Of a stretch of 64,000 nt of DNA, positions 8,521 to 18,299 are shown piece after piece. Source of the stretch: Lachnospiraceae bacterium (lineage in GTDB: Bacteria; Bacillota; Clostridia; Lachnospirales; Lachnospiraceae); the NCBI GenBank assembly GCA_910574885.1, contig CAJTDD010000017.1, positions 28,840-92,839 of the forward strand, in the 5' to 3' direction. The first letter of the stretch is position 1, and each line of letters starts with the position of its first letter. A program made the translations under genes and the position numbers. The notes under the pieces were generated by a model, which had not been told where the DNA came from, ran no database searches, and saw nothing but the letters and a program-made list of their open reading frames with translations.

Positions 8521-9291
8521 CTAAAGCGCTGCATCTTGGTCTGTCAAGGTCAAAAGCCTTGGTTCTCCCTCTGTGATCAATACCGTATTCTCGTAGTGCG
8601 CGGAAAACTTATGGTCCTTTGTCACGACGGTCCATTTATCCTCCAGCCATTTCACTTCCCAGGTTCCCATATTGATCATCGGTTCAATCGCCAGGGTCAT
8701 TCCAGCCCTGAGCTTCACGCCTTTTCTGTCCATCTTATAATTCGGTATCTGAGGCGGCTCATGCAGTTCGGTCCCGATTCCATGTCCGCACAGGTCGCGT
8801 ACCACTCCGTATCCGTACTTGCCGGCATGGCTGTCAATCGCTGCCGCAATATCACATAGATGATTGCCAACTTTTGCAAACTTTATACCTTCAAAGAAGC
8901 ATTCCCTCGTCACCCTGATCAGAGTTTCCGCCTCCTTGCTGATTTCCCCGATGCCGTAAGTCCTTGCGGCATCGGAGTGATATCCTTTATAGATTACGCC
9001 TGCATCCAGGCTTACGATGTCCCCCTCCTTTAGAATCCGGTGTTTATCCGGAATCCCGTGGACGACTTCATCATTGACCGAAACACAGATTGACGCAGGA
9101 TAGCCGTCATAGCCAAGGAAGGATGGGATACACCCATAGCTTCGGATGATATCCTCCCCCAGCCTGTCTATGTCCTTGGTACTCATTCCCGGATGAAGGG
9201 CTTTCTCTAACTCATTGTGAACAATCTCCAATATACGTCCGGCTTCTGTCATTAATTCAATCTCTCTCGCCGATTTTATCGTAATTGCCAT
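8521..9291 (-). CDS. map: Type I methionine aminopeptidase
   Basis: A 256-residue metalloprotease that removes N-terminal methionine from new proteins. Metal and active-site segments are visible: the conserved His in the VNDEVVHGIPDK stretch, DAGVIYKGYHSDAART (two Asp ligands), CGHGIGTELHEPP (His) and AIEPM (Glu). It lies 4 bases after adk in the usual secY-adk-map order. Confidence 0.97.
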   Translation of the reverse strand: MAITIKSAREIELMTEAGRILEIVHNELEKALHPGMSTKDIDRLGEDIIRSYGCIPSFLGYDGYPASICVSVNDEVVHGIPDKHRILKEGDIVSLDAGVIYKGYHSDAARTYGIGEISKEAETLIRVTRECFFEGIKFAKVGNHLCDIAAAIDSHAGKYGYGVVRDLCGHGIGTELHEPPQIPNYKMDRKGVKLRAGMTLAIEPMINMGTWEVKWLEDKWTVVTKDHKFSAHYENTVLITEGEPRLLTLTDQDAAL

Positions 9292-9295
9292 ATTC

Positions 9296-9940
9296 CTACT
9301 CTCCTAGAATATCCACAATCGTCTGGAATACATCGTTGATATCCACAGTCCCATCAACAGTCCTGAGAATGCCTGCATTCGTATAATAATCAATCAACGG
9401 TTGTGTCTGCTCATGGTAAACACCCAGGCGCTTCTTCACCGTCTCCGGCTTATCGTCGTCCCGCAGAATCAGTTCCTTTCCGCAGGCATCACAGATGCCC
9501 TCGGTCTTTGTCGGCGCATACTCCAGATGGTATGTAGCTCCGCATCCCACGCAGGCACGGCGTCCGGACATACGGTGTACGATATTCTCATCCGGCACAT
9601 CTACGTCGATAGCATAATCCATCTTCTCGCCGATTGCTGCCAGCGCCTTATCTAATGCCTCTGCCTGAGGGATGGTCCGCGGGAAACCGTCCAGCACATA
9701 CCCATTCTTACAGTCGTCCTGCTTTACCCTGTCTACCACCAGATCTACCACCAGCTCGTCCGGAACCAGAAGCCCCTGATCCATATACGTCTTCGCCTTA
9801 TTGCCAAGTTCTGTCCCATTTTTAATGTTCGCCCGGAAAATGTCGCCGGTAGAGATATGAGGAATGTCGTATTTCGCGGCAATCTTCTTCGCCTGTGTCC
9901 CTTTGCCCGCTCCTGGGGCTCCTAACATGATAATCTTCAT
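9296..9940 (-). CDS. adk: Adenylate kinase
   Basis: A 214-residue enzyme interconverting ATP+AMP and 2 ADP. P-loop [13 protein letters not shown] at 7-19, AMP-binding [15 protein letters not shown], and a long-form LID with four cysteines (CVGCGATYH...CDACG) that would hold zinc, typical of Gram-positive enzymes. Confidence 0.98.
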   Translation of the reverse strand: MKIIMLGAPGAGKGTQAKKIAAKYDIPHISTGDIFRANIKNGTELGNKAKTYMDQGLLVPDELVVDLVVDRVKQDDCKNGYVLDGFPRTIPQAEALDKALAAIGEKMDYAIDVDVPDENIVHRMSGRRACVGCGATYHLEYAPTKTEGICDACGKELILRDDDKPETVKKRLGVYHEQTQPLIDYYTNAGILRTVDGTVDINDVFQTIVDILGE

Positions 9941-10169
9941 AAGAAATGTTCCTCCTCTTTATAGCATGATAACCCGCGAAAAGAATCCCGCGAGTTCTAC
10001 GACAGAAAAGCTGCCACTGACAATCTGCCAAATGGCCGTATATAATAATGAATCCTGCAGCCCATCCTTCTCGGCACGGCAAGCCGCGCAACAGGCTGCC
10101 ATAAGCTTCGCCGACGTGCCGATGATGCGGATGGCGCATACAGAATTCACTAAAATCAATAATATAATA
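9941..10169. other. 229-bp spacer between secY and adk with a large hairpin
   Basis: The gap is wide for this operon. The minus strand carries an 8-bp stem TCGGCACG/CGTGCCGA enclosing about 36 bases, and later two direct copies of TCGCGGG. A 66-codon reading frame is present, but it is cysteine-rich and resembles no known protein. It starts within the AT-rich zone right after secY. No gene is called. Confidence 0.5.
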
Positions 10170-11486
10170 CTAGTTATTTAAAAAGCCTTTATAGTTACGG
10201 ACAAGCATCTGCGACTCGATCTGCTTCATTGTCTCTAACACAACGCTGACAATAATGATAAGCGAAGTACCGCCGAAAGATACGCTCGCCCCCAGCCAGC
10301 CATTGAAGAAAATCGGGATTATCTGAATCACAATCAGCCCGCACGCTCCAATAAAGATGATATAATTCAAAATATTAGTTAAGTATTCAACCGTTGGCCT
10401 GCCAGGACGGATACCCGGCACGAACCCGCCGTTCTTCTTCATATTATTGGCAATCTCTAACGGATTGAACGTAATAGAAGTATAGAAGTAAGCGAAAAAT
10501 ACGGTTAGGACAATATAGACTAACAATCCCCATGAATACTGAATCTTCTCCGGATTACACCAGTTCCCCTGGTTCAATCCTCTTAAAATCTCACTGCCTA
10601 CGCCAGTCCCGTCTCCTTTTCCCAGAAATGATGCAATCACAATCGGGAACTGCATCAGGGATGATGCGAAGATAATTGGAATGACTCCCGCAGTATTGAC
10701 CTTCAGAGGAATATTCGTAGTACGTCCTCCATACATCTTCCTGCCTGCCATCTTCTGGGAGTAGGATACGGCAATCCTTCTTTCTCCCCCCTGCAGGATG
10801 ACTACGAATACCACCAATAAGATGATAATGGCAAGAATCACGAGAACCGCAAGCCCTGCTGACGCAATCGGTTTATCTTTCACAAACTGATCAAACAGTG
10901 ATGTCATATCACTTGGCACTCTTGAAACAATGTTGATAACCAGGACGATAGAGATACCGTTTCCAACGCCCTTCTCCGTAATCCGCTCGCCGATCCACAT
11001 CAAAAATGCGGAACCTGCCGTCAATGTCAGGACAACAATCGCAGCATTCACGAAATTGAACTTCACCAGAAGCCCCTGGCGTCCGAACCCTACTGCCATC
11101 GCCGTAGACTCAAACAGCGCAAGCCCTACCGTAAGGTAACGGGTAATCGCTGCAATCTTCTTCCGCCCGTCCTCGCCTTCCTTCTGCATCTCTTCCAGCT
11201 TAGGGATGGCGATTGTGAGAAGCTGCATGATGATGGATGACATAATGTACGGCGTAATACTTAATGCAAATACGGACATCTGTTCAAAAGAGCCACCAGT
11301 GAAAGCGTTAAACAAGTTAAACGCTTCACCAGTGTTCTGTGCGAAAAATTCTTTGATATAATTGGAATTTACTCCAGGCGTCGGTAATTGGGAGCCAATT
11401 CTAATTACAACCAGCATCAAAAACGTATAGACAATCTTATTACGGATGTCTTTGATCTGGAATGCTTTCCGAAATGTCTCTAACAT
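10170..11486 (-). CDS. secY: Preprotein translocase subunit SecY
   Basis: A 438-residue, ten-helix membrane channel through which SecA pushes exported proteins. It begins [25 protein letters not shown] and contains RIGSQLPTPGV and the cytoplasmic loop FVVILQGGERRIAVSYSQK. Its start overlaps the rplO stop by one base. Confidence 0.98.
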   Translation of the reverse strand: MLETFRKAFQIKDIRNKIVYTFLMLVVIRIGSQLPTPGVNSNYIKEFFAQNTGEAFNLFNAFTGGSFEQMSVFALSITPYIMSSIIMQLLTIAIPKLEEMQKEGEDGRKKIAAITRYLTVGLALFESTAMAVGFGRQGLLVKFNFVNAAIVVLTLTAGSAFLMWIGERITEKGVGNGISIVLVINIVSRVPSDMTSLFDQFVKDKPIASAGLAVLVILAIIILLVVFVVILQGGERRIAVSYSQKMAGRKMYGGRTTNIPLKVNTAGVIPIIFASSLMQFPIVIASFLGKGDGTGVGSEILRGLNQGNWCNPEKIQYSWGLLVYIVLTVFFAYFYTSITFNPLEIANNMKKNGGFVPGIRPGRPTVEYLTNILNYIIFIGACGLIVIQIIPIFFNGWLGASVSFGGTSLIIIVSVVLETMKQIESQMLVRNYKGFLNN

Positions 11487-11926
11487 TAGATCACCTCTGC
11501 TTTTCCACCTACAGCCTCAATCTTCTCTACAGCAGTTTTGCTGAATGCGTTGGCCTGTACAGTCAGTTTCTTCGTCAGTTCACCGTTACCAAGAATCTTA
11601 ACGCCATCTCTTGGATTCTTAACGATTCCCTGTTCGATCAACGTCTCTACAGAAACAACAGCGTCATTATCAAACACTTCAAGAGCATCGATATTAATAC
11701 CAACGATTGTCTTGGAATTACGGTTCGTAAATCCTCTCTTTGGTATTCTTCTATATAACGGCATCTGACCGCCTTCAAAGCCCGGCCTTGTTGCTCCGGA
11801 ACGAGCCTTCTGGCCTTTGTGTCCTTTACCGGCTGTCTTTCCGTTACCAGAACCGTGTCCACGCCCTCTTCTGAAATTATCACTCTGTTTTGCTCCATCC
11901 GCAGGTTTTAAGTTTGATAAATCCAT
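11486..11926 (-). CDS. rplO: Ribosomal protein L15
   Basis: A 146-residue large-subunit protein. The glycine-rich N-terminal arm ([20 protein letters not shown], 20 residues) and [17 protein letters not shown] are diagnostic. It overlaps secY by one base. Confidence 0.98.
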   Translation of the reverse strand: MDLSNLKPADGAKQSDNFRRGRGHGSGNGKTAGKGHKGQKARSGATRPGFEGGQMPLYRRIPKRGFTNRNSKTIVGINIDALEVFDNDAVVSVETLIEQGIVKNPRDGVKILGNGELTKKLTVQANAFSKTAVEKIEAVGGKAEVI

Positions 11927-11951
11927 TGTGACACCTCCTTATCCGATATAA

Positions 11952-12131
11952 TTATGCTTCCTCTACTTTTACCAGGTGTGAAACCTGTTTAACCATTCCT
12001 CTGGTCGCCGCATTGTCCGGCAGGACAACTGTCTTGTTGAGCTTCCTAAGCCCCAATGCTTCTACAGTCTTTTTATGCTTAGGTACGGCGCCAATCGTGG
12101 ATTTTACTAATGTAACCTTTAAATCTGCCAT
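11952..12131 (-). CDS. rpmD: Ribosomal protein L30
   Basis: A 59-residue protein, [20 protein letters not shown] through [10 protein letters not shown]. The VTLVKSTIG...[10 protein letters not shown] pattern is L30. It sits between rpsE and rplO as expected, with GGAGG upstream of the ATG. Confidence 0.96.
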   Translation of the reverse strand: MADLKVTLVKSTIGAVPKHKKTVEALGLRKLNKTVVLPDNAATRGMVKQVSHLVKVEEA

Positions 12132-12145
12132 CTGAATCTGCCTCC

Positions 12146-12655
12146 TTAGCCTAAAATCTCTTCAATGGATTTACCGCGAAGACGTGCTACCTCTTCCGGA
12201 GTCTTAATCTGGCGTAACCCTGCGATGGTAGCAAGGACAACGTTCTGCTTATTGTTGGAACCAAGAGATTTCGTACGAATATTCTTGATTCCTGCCATCT
12301 CGATTACGGCACGCGCCGGGCCTCCGGCGATTACTCCTGTACCTTCCGGAGCCTTTTTAAGCAGTACGGATGCGCCTCCGAATTTTCCGGTAAAATCATG
12401 TGTGATACTCTCATTATCATCCAATGCTACGGTAATAAGGTTCTTCGCAGCATCTTCTTTTCCTTTGCGGATTGCTTCCGGAATCTCAGTAGCTTTCCCT
12501 AAACCTGCACCAACATGGCCATTTCCATCGCCGACAACTACTAAAGCTGTGAATCTCATATTACGGCCACCTTTAACAACTTTGGTTACACGCTTAATTG
12601 ACACTACTTTCTCATTTAATTCCAGTGAATTAGCATCAATACGTTCTTGTTTCAT
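12146..12655 (-). CDS. rpsE: Ribosomal protein S5
   Basis: A 169-residue protein of the decoding-fidelity region. Diagnostic segments are [35 protein letters not shown] and [13 protein letters not shown]. Confidence 0.98.
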   Translation of the reverse strand: MKQERIDANSLELNEKVVSIKRVTKVVKGGRNMRFTALVVVGDGNGHVGAGLGKATEIPEAIRKGKEDAAKNLITVALDDNESITHDFTGKFGGASVLLKKAPEGTGVIAGGPARAVIEMAGIKNIRTKSLGSNNKQNVVLATIAGLRQIKTPEEVARLRGKSIEEILG

Positions 12656-12669
12656 GTGTGCTCCTCCTT

Positions 12670-13038
12670 CTAGAAATTCAACCCAGCTTCTCTAGCTGCG
12701 TCTGCTAATGCCTGAATCTTACCATGGTATATAAAGCCGCCTCTGTCAAAGACTACATCCTTAATACCTTTTTCGATTGCCTTTTCTGCAATCACTTTGC
12801 CTAAATATGCTGCTGCATCAACGTTGTTAGTCTTTTCTAAGTTTGCTTTCACATCTTTCTGAAGAGTGGAAGCGGAAACCAGAGTATTTCCAACTGTATC
12901 GTCAATAATTTGAGCATACATATGATTATTGCTTCTAAACACAGCCAAACGCGGGCACTCAGGCGTGCCGCTCAAACGGTTGCGGATTCTTCTGTGTTTT
13001 CCTGCGCGAACTTCACTTCTTGATTTTTTGCTAACCAT
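12670..13038 (-). CDS. rplR: Ribosomal protein L18
   Basis: A 122-residue 5S rRNA-binding protein starting [19 protein letters not shown]. This ATG has AAGGAGA 8-9 bases upstream and gives the usual family length; an in-frame GTG two codons earlier is less likely. The C-terminus [20 protein letters not shown] is typical. Confidence 0.97.
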   Translation of the reverse strand: MVSKKSRSEVRAGKHRRIRNRLSGTPECPRLAVFRSNNHMYAQIIDDTVGNTLVSASTLQKDVKANLEKTNNVDAAAYLGKVIAEKAIEKGIKDVVFDRGGFIYHGKIQALADAAREAGLNF

Positions 13039-13055
13039 TTTCACACTCTCCTTAC

Positions 13056-13598
13056 TTATTTCTTACCAGTCTTACCAACTTTACGTCTGATTACTTCATC
13101 AGCATACTTAATTCCCTTGCCCTTATATGGCTCCGGTCTTCTCTTGTCTCTGATTTCAGCTGCGTATTGGCCTACTTTTTCTTTATCGATACCTTTAACG
13201 ACGATTTTGTTCTGTCCTTCTACAACAGTCTCCACGCCCTCCGGATCTGTCATTTCAACTGGGTGAGAATATCCAAGACTCAATGTGAGCTTACTTCCGG
13301 ACTTTGCAGCCCTGTAACCAACGCCGTTTACTTCCAGAACCTTCTGGTATCCTTCTGTAACACCTACGACCATGTTGTTCACCAGCGTCCTTGTAAGGCC
13401 GTGTAAAGATTTCATCTTCTTTAAGTCGTTCGGTCTTGTTACAACGACTGTGTCGCCGTCTAATTTAATCTCCATCTCTGTCGGAAGTTCTCTTTCAAGT
13501 GTTCCTTTTGGACCTTTTACAGTCACTTTATTATTTTCCGCAATCTCAACGGTCACTCCCGCCGGGATTGTAATCGGCAGTCTTCCTATACGTGACAT
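13056..13598 (-). CDS. rplF: Ribosomal protein L6
   Basis: A 180-residue protein, [15 protein letters not shown] at the N-terminus and [20 protein letters not shown] near the C-terminus, the classical L6 signature. It is the first gene after the triple 100-bp repeat. Confidence 0.98.
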   Translation of the reverse strand: MSRIGRLPITIPAGVTVEIAENNKVTVKGPKGTLERELPTEMEIKLDGDTVVVTRPNDLKKMKSLHGLTRTLVNNMVVGVTEGYQKVLEVNGVGYRAAKSGSKLTLSLGYSHPVEMTDPEGVETVVEGQNKIVVKGIDKEKVGQYAAEIRDKRRPEPYKGKGIKYADEVIRRKVGKTGKK

Positions 13599-13660
13599 AC
13601 CTATATCCTCCTTAACTTAGATTTTCGGAGCAGAACTTCGCGCCTGCTCTGTTTTCAGTT

Positions 13661-13960
13661 GCTGTGAGTACTTGGTGAGGTATTCCCCGAACCTAGTACG
13701 AACGCACATCGCAACACTTAATGAGGTTTTTCACGAATTTAGTGTTGTGATGTTTCCTTTGCTGCAAGTACTTGGTGAGGTATTCCCCGAACCTAGTACG
13801 AACGCACATCGCAACACTTAATGAGGTTTTTCACGAATTTAGTGTTGTGATGTTTCCTTTGCTGCAAGTACTTGGTGAGGTATTCCCCGAACCTAGTACG
13901 AACGCACATCGCAACACTTAATGAGGTTTTTCACGAATTTAGTGTTGTGATGCTTCTTTG
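13661..13960. repeat. Three exact 100-bp tandem repeats between rpsH and rplF
   Basis: Units at 13661-13760, 13761-13860 and 13861-13960 are nearly identical; the first differs at two bases near its start and the last at two or three near its end. Each contains two palindromes: GTACTTGG...CCTAGTAC and CAACACT...AGTGTTG, which extends outward with CATC/GATG. The array stops exactly against the rpsH stop codon, and 62 bp remain before rplF. In RNA it would fold into six hairpins in the middle of the ribosomal transcript. Confidence 0.95.
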
Positions 13961-14362
13961 TTACCAGATATAGCAAAGAACCTCTCCGCCTACGCCGAGC
14001 TTTCTTGCTTCTTTGTCTGTGATCACGCCCTTATTTGTGGAAATGATCGCTGTGCCAAGTCCGCCGAATACCTTAGGTACATCAGCACTTCCTGCGTATA
14101 CACGAAGACCTGGTTTGGAAATACGTTTCAGGCCTGTGATAACTTTCTCATTCTTGTCCGCACCGTATTTCAATGTGATGTGAAGCGTCTTGAACACGCC
14201 GTCCTCTACGATGTCGTATTTCTCAATGTAACCCTCGTCCAGTAAGATATTCGCTATCGCAAGCTTCATCTTGGAAGATGGCACATCTACTGTATCATGT
14301 TTAGCAGTATTCGCATTACGGATTCTTGTAAGCATATCTGCGATTGGATCAGTCATAGTCAT
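13961..14362 (-). CDS. rpsH: Ribosomal protein S8
   Basis: A 133-residue 16S-binding protein. The start [18 protein letters not shown] follows AAGGAGG; the longer frame overlapping rpsZ is not used. It ends [11 protein letters not shown]. Its stop codon abuts the triple repeat. Confidence 0.97.
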   Translation of the reverse strand: MTMTDPIADMLTRIRNANTAKHDTVDVPSSKMKLAIANILLDEGYIEKYDIVEDGVFKTLHITLKYGADKNEKVITGLKRISKPGLRVYAGSADVPKVFGGLGTAIISTNKGVITDKEARKLGVGGEVLCYIW

Positions 14363-14376
14363 GATTCTTTTCCTCC

Positions 14377-14562
14377 TTACCAACTTGCTTTTTTAACGCC
14401 TGGAATCTGTCCTTTGTATGCCAGCTCACGGAAGCAAACACGGCAGATACCATATTTTCTCAAATATGCATGTGGACGTCCACAGATCCTGCAGCGGTTG
14501 TATTCTCTGGTCGAGAACTTCTGCTTTTTCTGCTGCTTGATTTTCATTGCTGTCTTAGCCAT
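14377..14562 (-). CDS. rpsZ: Ribosomal protein S14, zinc type
   Basis: A 61-residue, type Z S14 with the zinc motif CRICG...CRVCF at about residues 24-43. It is the short Firmicutes form rather than the 89-residue zinc-free paralogue. Confidence 0.97.
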   Translation of the reverse strand: MAKTAMKIKQQKKQKFSTREYNRCRICGRPHAYLRKYGICRVCFRELAYKGQIPGVKKASW

Positions 14563-14574
14563 AATTTACCTCCT

Positions 14575-15114
14575 TTACTTTTTGAACGGCATGTTAAACT
14601 GCTTTAACAGTTCGCGCGCCTCTTCGTCTGTCTTCGCTGTCGTAACAAAGATAACATCCATACCTCTTACCTTGTCGATCTTATCGTACTCAATCTCAGG
14701 GAAGATGAGCTGCTCCTTGATACCAAGGGCATAATTCCCTCTTCCGTCAAATGCGTTCGGATTCACGCCCCGAAAGTCACGTACACGGGGTAATGCGAGG
14801 TTAATCAGACGGTCAACAAACTCGTACATCTTCTCTCCTCTTAAAGTAACCTTGCATCCGATTGACATTCCTTCTCTCAGCTTAAAGTTCGCAACCGATT
14901 TCTTTGCTTTACAGATAACAGCCTTCTGTCCTGTAATCCTCTCAAGATCAGCAACCGCTGAATCCAAAACTTTTGCATTATCTTTTGCCTCGCCGACGCC
15001 CATGTTGATAACAACCTTGTCAAGCTTTGGCACTTCCATAATATTCTTATAACCGAACTTCTTATTCATTGCGTCAATGATTTCGTTCTGGTACTGTTCT
15101 TTCAGTCTACTCAA
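14575..15114 (-). CDS. rplE: Ribosomal protein L5
   Basis: A 179-residue 5S rRNA-binding protein. Segments [18 protein letters not shown] and [20 protein letters not shown] are diagnostic. Confidence 0.98.
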   Translation of the reverse strand: MSRLKEQYQNEIIDAMNKKFGYKNIMEVPKLDKVVINMGVGEAKDNAKVLDSAVADLERITGQKAVICKAKKSVANFKLREGMSIGCKVTLRGEKMYEFVDRLINLALPRVRDFRGVNPNAFDGRGNYALGIKEQLIFPEIEYDKIDKVRGMDVIFVTTAKTDEEARELLKQFNMPFKK

Positions 15115-15137
15115 AGCACTGGCCCTCCTTCCTCAGA

Positions 15138-15449
15138 TTAATCAATCACTTCGCCTGTTGATTTTGCGTAACGGACTTTCTTGTCTCCGTCCATCTTAAT
15201 GCCTACTCTCGTCGGCTTGCCCTTGTGTACATACATTACGTTGGAAATGTTGATTGGGCCTTCCTGATGGATAATACCGCCATTCTGGTTCGCAGCGCTT
15301 GGCTTTGTGTGCTTTGTCAGCATATTGACGCCTTCCACAACGACCTTGCCGTCCTTCTGGTTCACGGCAATTACCTTGCCTTCTTTATCTTTCTGGCTTC
15401 CTGCGATTACTTTCACTGTGTCGCCTTTTTTGATTTTTAACATTGACAT
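15138..15449 (-). CDS. rplX: Ribosomal protein L24
   Basis: A 103-residue assembly-initiator protein with an N-terminal KOW motif (KKGDTVKVIAGSQKDKEGKV). AGGAGG lies 8 bases before the ATG that gives MSMLKIKKGD; the next ATG two codons on is also possible. Confidence 0.96.
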   Translation of the reverse strand: MSMLKIKKGDTVKVIAGSQKDKEGKVIAVNQKDGKVVVEGVNMLTKHTKPSAANQNGGIIHQEGPINISNVMYVHKGKPTRVGIKMDGDKKVRYAKSTGEVID

Positions 15450-15462
15450 CTCACGCACCTCC

Positions 15463-15831
15463 TTAAAGCACTTCCGGAGCCAGGGAAACGATCCTCATGA
15501 ACTGCTTGTCACGAAGCTCTCTCGCTACTGGTCCAAAAATACGGGTTCCTCTTGGTGTCTTGTCTTCTTTTATAATAACTGCGGCATTCTCGTCAAAGCG
15601 GATATATGAGCCGTCTTTGCGGCGTGTACTCTTTACGGTACGGACAACAACTGCCTTCACTACATCGCCTTTTTTTACAACGCCGCCTGGTGTTGCATCT
15701 TTAACAGTCGCAATAATAATGTCCCCGATACTTGCATATCTTCTGGTTGAACCGCCAAGTACGCGGATACACAGCAGCTCTTTCGCGCCTGTGTTATCTG
15801 CTACTCTCAGTCTGCTTTCTTGCTGTATCAT
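15463..15831 (-). CDS. rplN: Ribosomal protein L14
   Basis: A 122-residue protein of canonical length beginning [20 protein letters not shown] and containing [20 protein letters not shown]. Confidence 0.98.
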   Translation of the reverse strand: MIQQESRLRVADNTGAKELLCIRVLGGSTRRYASIGDIIIATVKDATPGGVVKKGDVVKAVVVRTVKSTRRKDGSYIRFDENAAVIIKEDKTPRGTRIFGPVARELRDKQFMRIVSLAPEVL

Positions 15832-15850
15832 GCAGGTTTCCCTCCTTATA

Positions 15851-16105
15851 CTATTTCACTTTTTCCATAACTTCGACAAGTCTCCATCTCTTATCCTTAG
15901 ACAACGGCCTTGTCTCCATAACTCTCACCTTGTCACCGATGTTGCACTCGTTTGCTTCATCATGCGCTTTTAATTTATAAGTTCTCTTTACGATTTTCTT
16001 GTAAAGTGGATGTTTTACATGATCTTCAACCGCAACGACAATGGTCTTATCCATCTTGTTGCTGACAACCTTACCCACACGGGTTTTTCTAAGATTTCTT
16101 TCCAC
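15851..16105 (-). CDS. rpsQ: Ribosomal protein S17
   Basis: An 84-residue OB-fold protein, [20 protein letters not shown] with [15 protein letters not shown] and the [19 protein letters not shown] segment. Confidence 0.98.
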   Translation of the reverse strand: MERNLRKTRVGKVVSNKMDKTIVVAVEDHVKHPLYKKIVKRTYKLKAHDEANECNIGDKVRVMETRPLSKDKRWRLVEVMEKVK

Positions 16106-16132
16106 GGTCTGTCTCCTTTCTATTACAAGGAA

Positions 16133-16276
16133 GTTCTCCTCACTCTATCCCAAAGCTATTCTCCTCACCTATGTCCGGAGAACGGCCAAAAAGCTAAGCT
16201 CATTGATACTCCTCATTCCATTCGGAGTATCCGCTTTCGTACTAGGCTCGAAAATACCTCGCCAAGTACTCAATGC
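16133..16276. repeat. Composite palindromic repeat between rpmC and rpsQ
   Basis: Three palindromes in a row: TTCTCC...GGAGAAC with CTAAGCTC (related to 6490 and 7619), the perfect GATACTCC-N11-GGAGTATC at 16205-16231, and GTACTAGG...CCAAGTAC at about 16239-16270. The last matches the first palindrome of the 100-bp unit in inverse orientation, at roughly 28 of 35 positions. The block ends 4 bp from the rpmC stop. Confidence 0.8.
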
Positions 16277-16280
16277 GTCG

Positions 16281-16484
16281 CTAACCTTTTTGAGTCTGCG
16301 TGATCACAGTCTGGATCCTTGCGATGTTTCTTCTTACTTCCTTGATTCTGCTTGTATTATCTAACTGATTCGTTGCGTTCTGGAATCTCAGGTTAAAGAG
16401 TTCCTTTTTAGCAGCTACTAATTCTTCGTTCAGCTCTGCAGCTGATTTTGTCTTTAAATCTTCTACAAATGCATTAATTTTCAC
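16281..16484 (-). CDS. rpmC: Ribosomal protein L29
   Basis: A 67-residue protein near the exit tunnel, [20 protein letters not shown] at the N-terminus. The family alignment favours a GTG start giving (M)KINAF, inside the 3' end of rplP (11-bp overlap) with a GGCGG-like site; an upstream GTG adding three residues is also possible. Confidence 0.93.
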   Translation of the reverse strand: MKINAFVEDLKTKSAAELNEELVAAKKELFNLRFQNATNQLDNTSRIKEVRRNIARIQTVITQTQKG

Positions 16485-16911
16485 TGTTATCACCGCCTTC
16501 TAAGTCTGCGCGAGAAACTACTTTACATTTACATGGCAGCTTGTGTGTCGCCAGACGAAGAGCCTCTCTTGCAACTTCCTCTGAAACGCCCGCGATCTCG
16601 AACATTACGCGGCCTGGCTTCACAACTGCTACCCAATATTCTAAGGTTCCTTTACCAGAACCCATACGAGTCTCAGCTGGTTTCGTAGTTACAGGTTTAT
16701 CCGGGAATATCTTAATCCATACTTTACCGCCACGCTTGATATAACGGGTCATAGCAATACGGGCAGCCTCTATCTGATTGGATTTAATCCAGCATGGTTC
16801 CATTGCAACAATACCATACTCACCATGTGTAATCTGATTGCCACGAAGAGCCTTACCCTTCATGGAACCACGGAATTGTTTACGACGTTTTACTCTCTTT
16901 GGCATTAACAT
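16474..16911 (-). CDS. rplP: Ribosomal protein L16
   Basis: A 145-residue protein, [20 protein letters not shown] with [20 protein letters not shown], at the peptidyl-transferase side of the 50S subunit. GGAGA precedes the chosen ATG, and the gene overlaps rpmC. Confidence 0.97.
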   Translation of the reverse strand: MLMPKRVKRRKQFRGSMKGKALRGNQITHGEYGIVAMEPCWIKSNQIEAARIAMTRYIKRGGKVWIKIFPDKPVTTKPAETRMGSGKGTLEYWVAVVKPGRVMFEIAGVSEEVAREALRLATHKLPCKCKVVSRADLEGGDNSEN

Positions 16912-16914
16912 GAT

Positions 16915-17568
16915 TTATCTCTCTCCTTCCTTTGCTGCTTTTTCCGGAAGAACTTCGCCTTTATAGATCCATACCTTGACACCAACTTTTCCGTAGGTTG
17001 TGTCTGCCTCAGCGAATCCGTAGTCAATGTCTGCTCTCAATGTCTGAAGAGGAATTGTCCCCTCGCTGTAGAACTCTGTACGCGCCATGTCAGCTCCGCC
17101 GAGACGTCCGGATACGGAAGTCTTCACACCAAGGGCGCCTGACTTCATCGTCCTTGACATACAAGACTTCATTGCACGTCTGAAGGAAATACGGTTTTCA
17201 AGCTGCAATGCGATATTCTCTGCTACAAGCTGAGCGTCTTTGTCCGGTCTCTTGATTTCTTTGATATCAACAATTAACTTCTTATCAGTAAATTTTCCAA
17301 GCTCGCCTTTTACCTTCTCAATCTCAGCGCCGCCCTTACCAATTACCACACCAGGCTTCGCGGTATAAATGATAATCTTAACACGGTCGGACGCTCTCTC
17401 GATTTCAATCCGGGAAATACCGGCGCTGTATAATCTCTTTTTAAGATATTTTCTGATTTCATGGTCTTCGACTAAGTAATCTGCGAACTCTTTCTCTGCA
17501 TACCACTTAGAATCCCAGTCTTTGATAATACCGACTCTCAAGCCATGAGGATTAACTTTCTGTCCCAT
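16915..17568 (-). CDS. rpsC: Ribosomal protein S3
   Basis: A 217-residue mRNA-entry protein with a KH domain ([16 protein letters not shown]) and the C-terminal [20 protein letters not shown] segment (here [18 protein letters not shown]). Confidence 0.98.
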   Translation of the reverse strand: MGQKVNPHGLRVGIIKDWDSKWYAEKEFADYLVEDHEIRKYLKKRLYSAGISRIEIERASDRVKIIIYTAKPGVVIGKGGAEIEKVKGELGKFTDKKLIVDIKEIKRPDKDAQLVAENIALQLENRISFRRAMKSCMSRTMKSGALGVKTSVSGRLGGADMARTEFYSEGTIPLQTLRADIDYGFAEADTTYGKVGVKVWIYKGEVLPEKAAKEGER

Positions 17569-17580
17569 GATTGCCCCTCC

Positions 17581-17967
17581 TTATCTTTCATCAAGCACCA
17601 GTGTAATGTGGCTCATTCTCTTCTCGATCCTGTAAGCCCTTCCCTGTGCCCTCGGTCTGATTCTCTTCATTGTTGGTCCTTTATTTGCATAAGCCTCTGC
17701 AATATAAAGATTCTCAGCGTTCATACCGTTGTTGTTCTCAGCGTTCGCAATCGCTGACTCCAGCAGTTTCTTTATCAAACTAGAAGCATATCTTGGATTG
17801 TAAGTTAAAATACCAAGCGCTGTCGTTACGTCTTTGCCTCTGATGGCATCTAATACAAAACATGCTTTCTGGACAGAAACCCTTGCATAAGACAACTTAG
17901 CAGACGGTCTCGTATCCTTAATCGCATTTCTTTCTCTCTTGATTTGGGATCTGTGTCCTTTTGCCAT
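17581..17967 (-). CDS. rplV: Ribosomal protein L22
   Basis: A 128-residue tunnel-lining protein. NAENNNGMNAENLYIAEAYA and the tunnel hairpin GPTMKRIRPRAQGRAYRIEK are diagnostic. Confidence 0.98.
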   Translation of the reverse strand: MAKGHRSQIKRERNAIKDTRPSAKLSYARVSVQKACFVLDAIRGKDVTTALGILTYNPRYASSLIKKLLESAIANAENNNGMNAENLYIAEAYANKGPTMKRIRPRAQGRAYRIEKRMSHITLVLDER

Positions 17968-17993
17968 GGATGAACCCTCCTTTCACAGTGTAA

Positions 17994-18275
17994 TTATCTA
18001 ACTCTTGATTTCTTCTCGTCTTTTCCATGTCCTCTGTAAGTCCTGGTCGCAACAAACTCACCGAGCTTGTGTCCTACCATATCTTCTGTTACATATACAG
18101 GAACATGTTTCCTTCCGTCATGAACGGCTATTGTATGTCCAACCATGCTTGGGAAGATTGTGGAACGGCGGGACCAGGTCTTGATTACGGACTTGTCACC
18201 GGAAGCGTTCATTGCGTCAATCTTCTTGAGCAGACTCGCATCTGCAAATGGTCCTTTTTTAACTGAACGTGCCAT
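17994..18275 (-). CDS. rpsS: Ribosomal protein S19
   Basis: A 93-residue head protein, [20 protein letters not shown] and [20 protein letters not shown], of canonical length. Confidence 0.98.
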   Translation of the reverse strand: MARSVKKGPFADASLLKKIDAMNASGDKSVIKTWSRRSTIFPSMVGHTIAVHDGRKHVPVYVTEDMVGHKLGEFVATRTYRGHGKDEKKSRVR

Positions 18276-18299
18276 AGGTTCTAACCTCCTCCATGAAAA

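Noticed and set aside
9959..10159. 66-codon minus-strand frame between secY and adk
   Set aside because: It begins in AT-rich sequence without a ribosome site and covers hairpins; its composition does not look like a conserved protein.
13661..13960. The triple repeat as a CRISPR array
   Set aside because: The 100-bp units are identical throughout with no variable spacers, and no cas genes are present.
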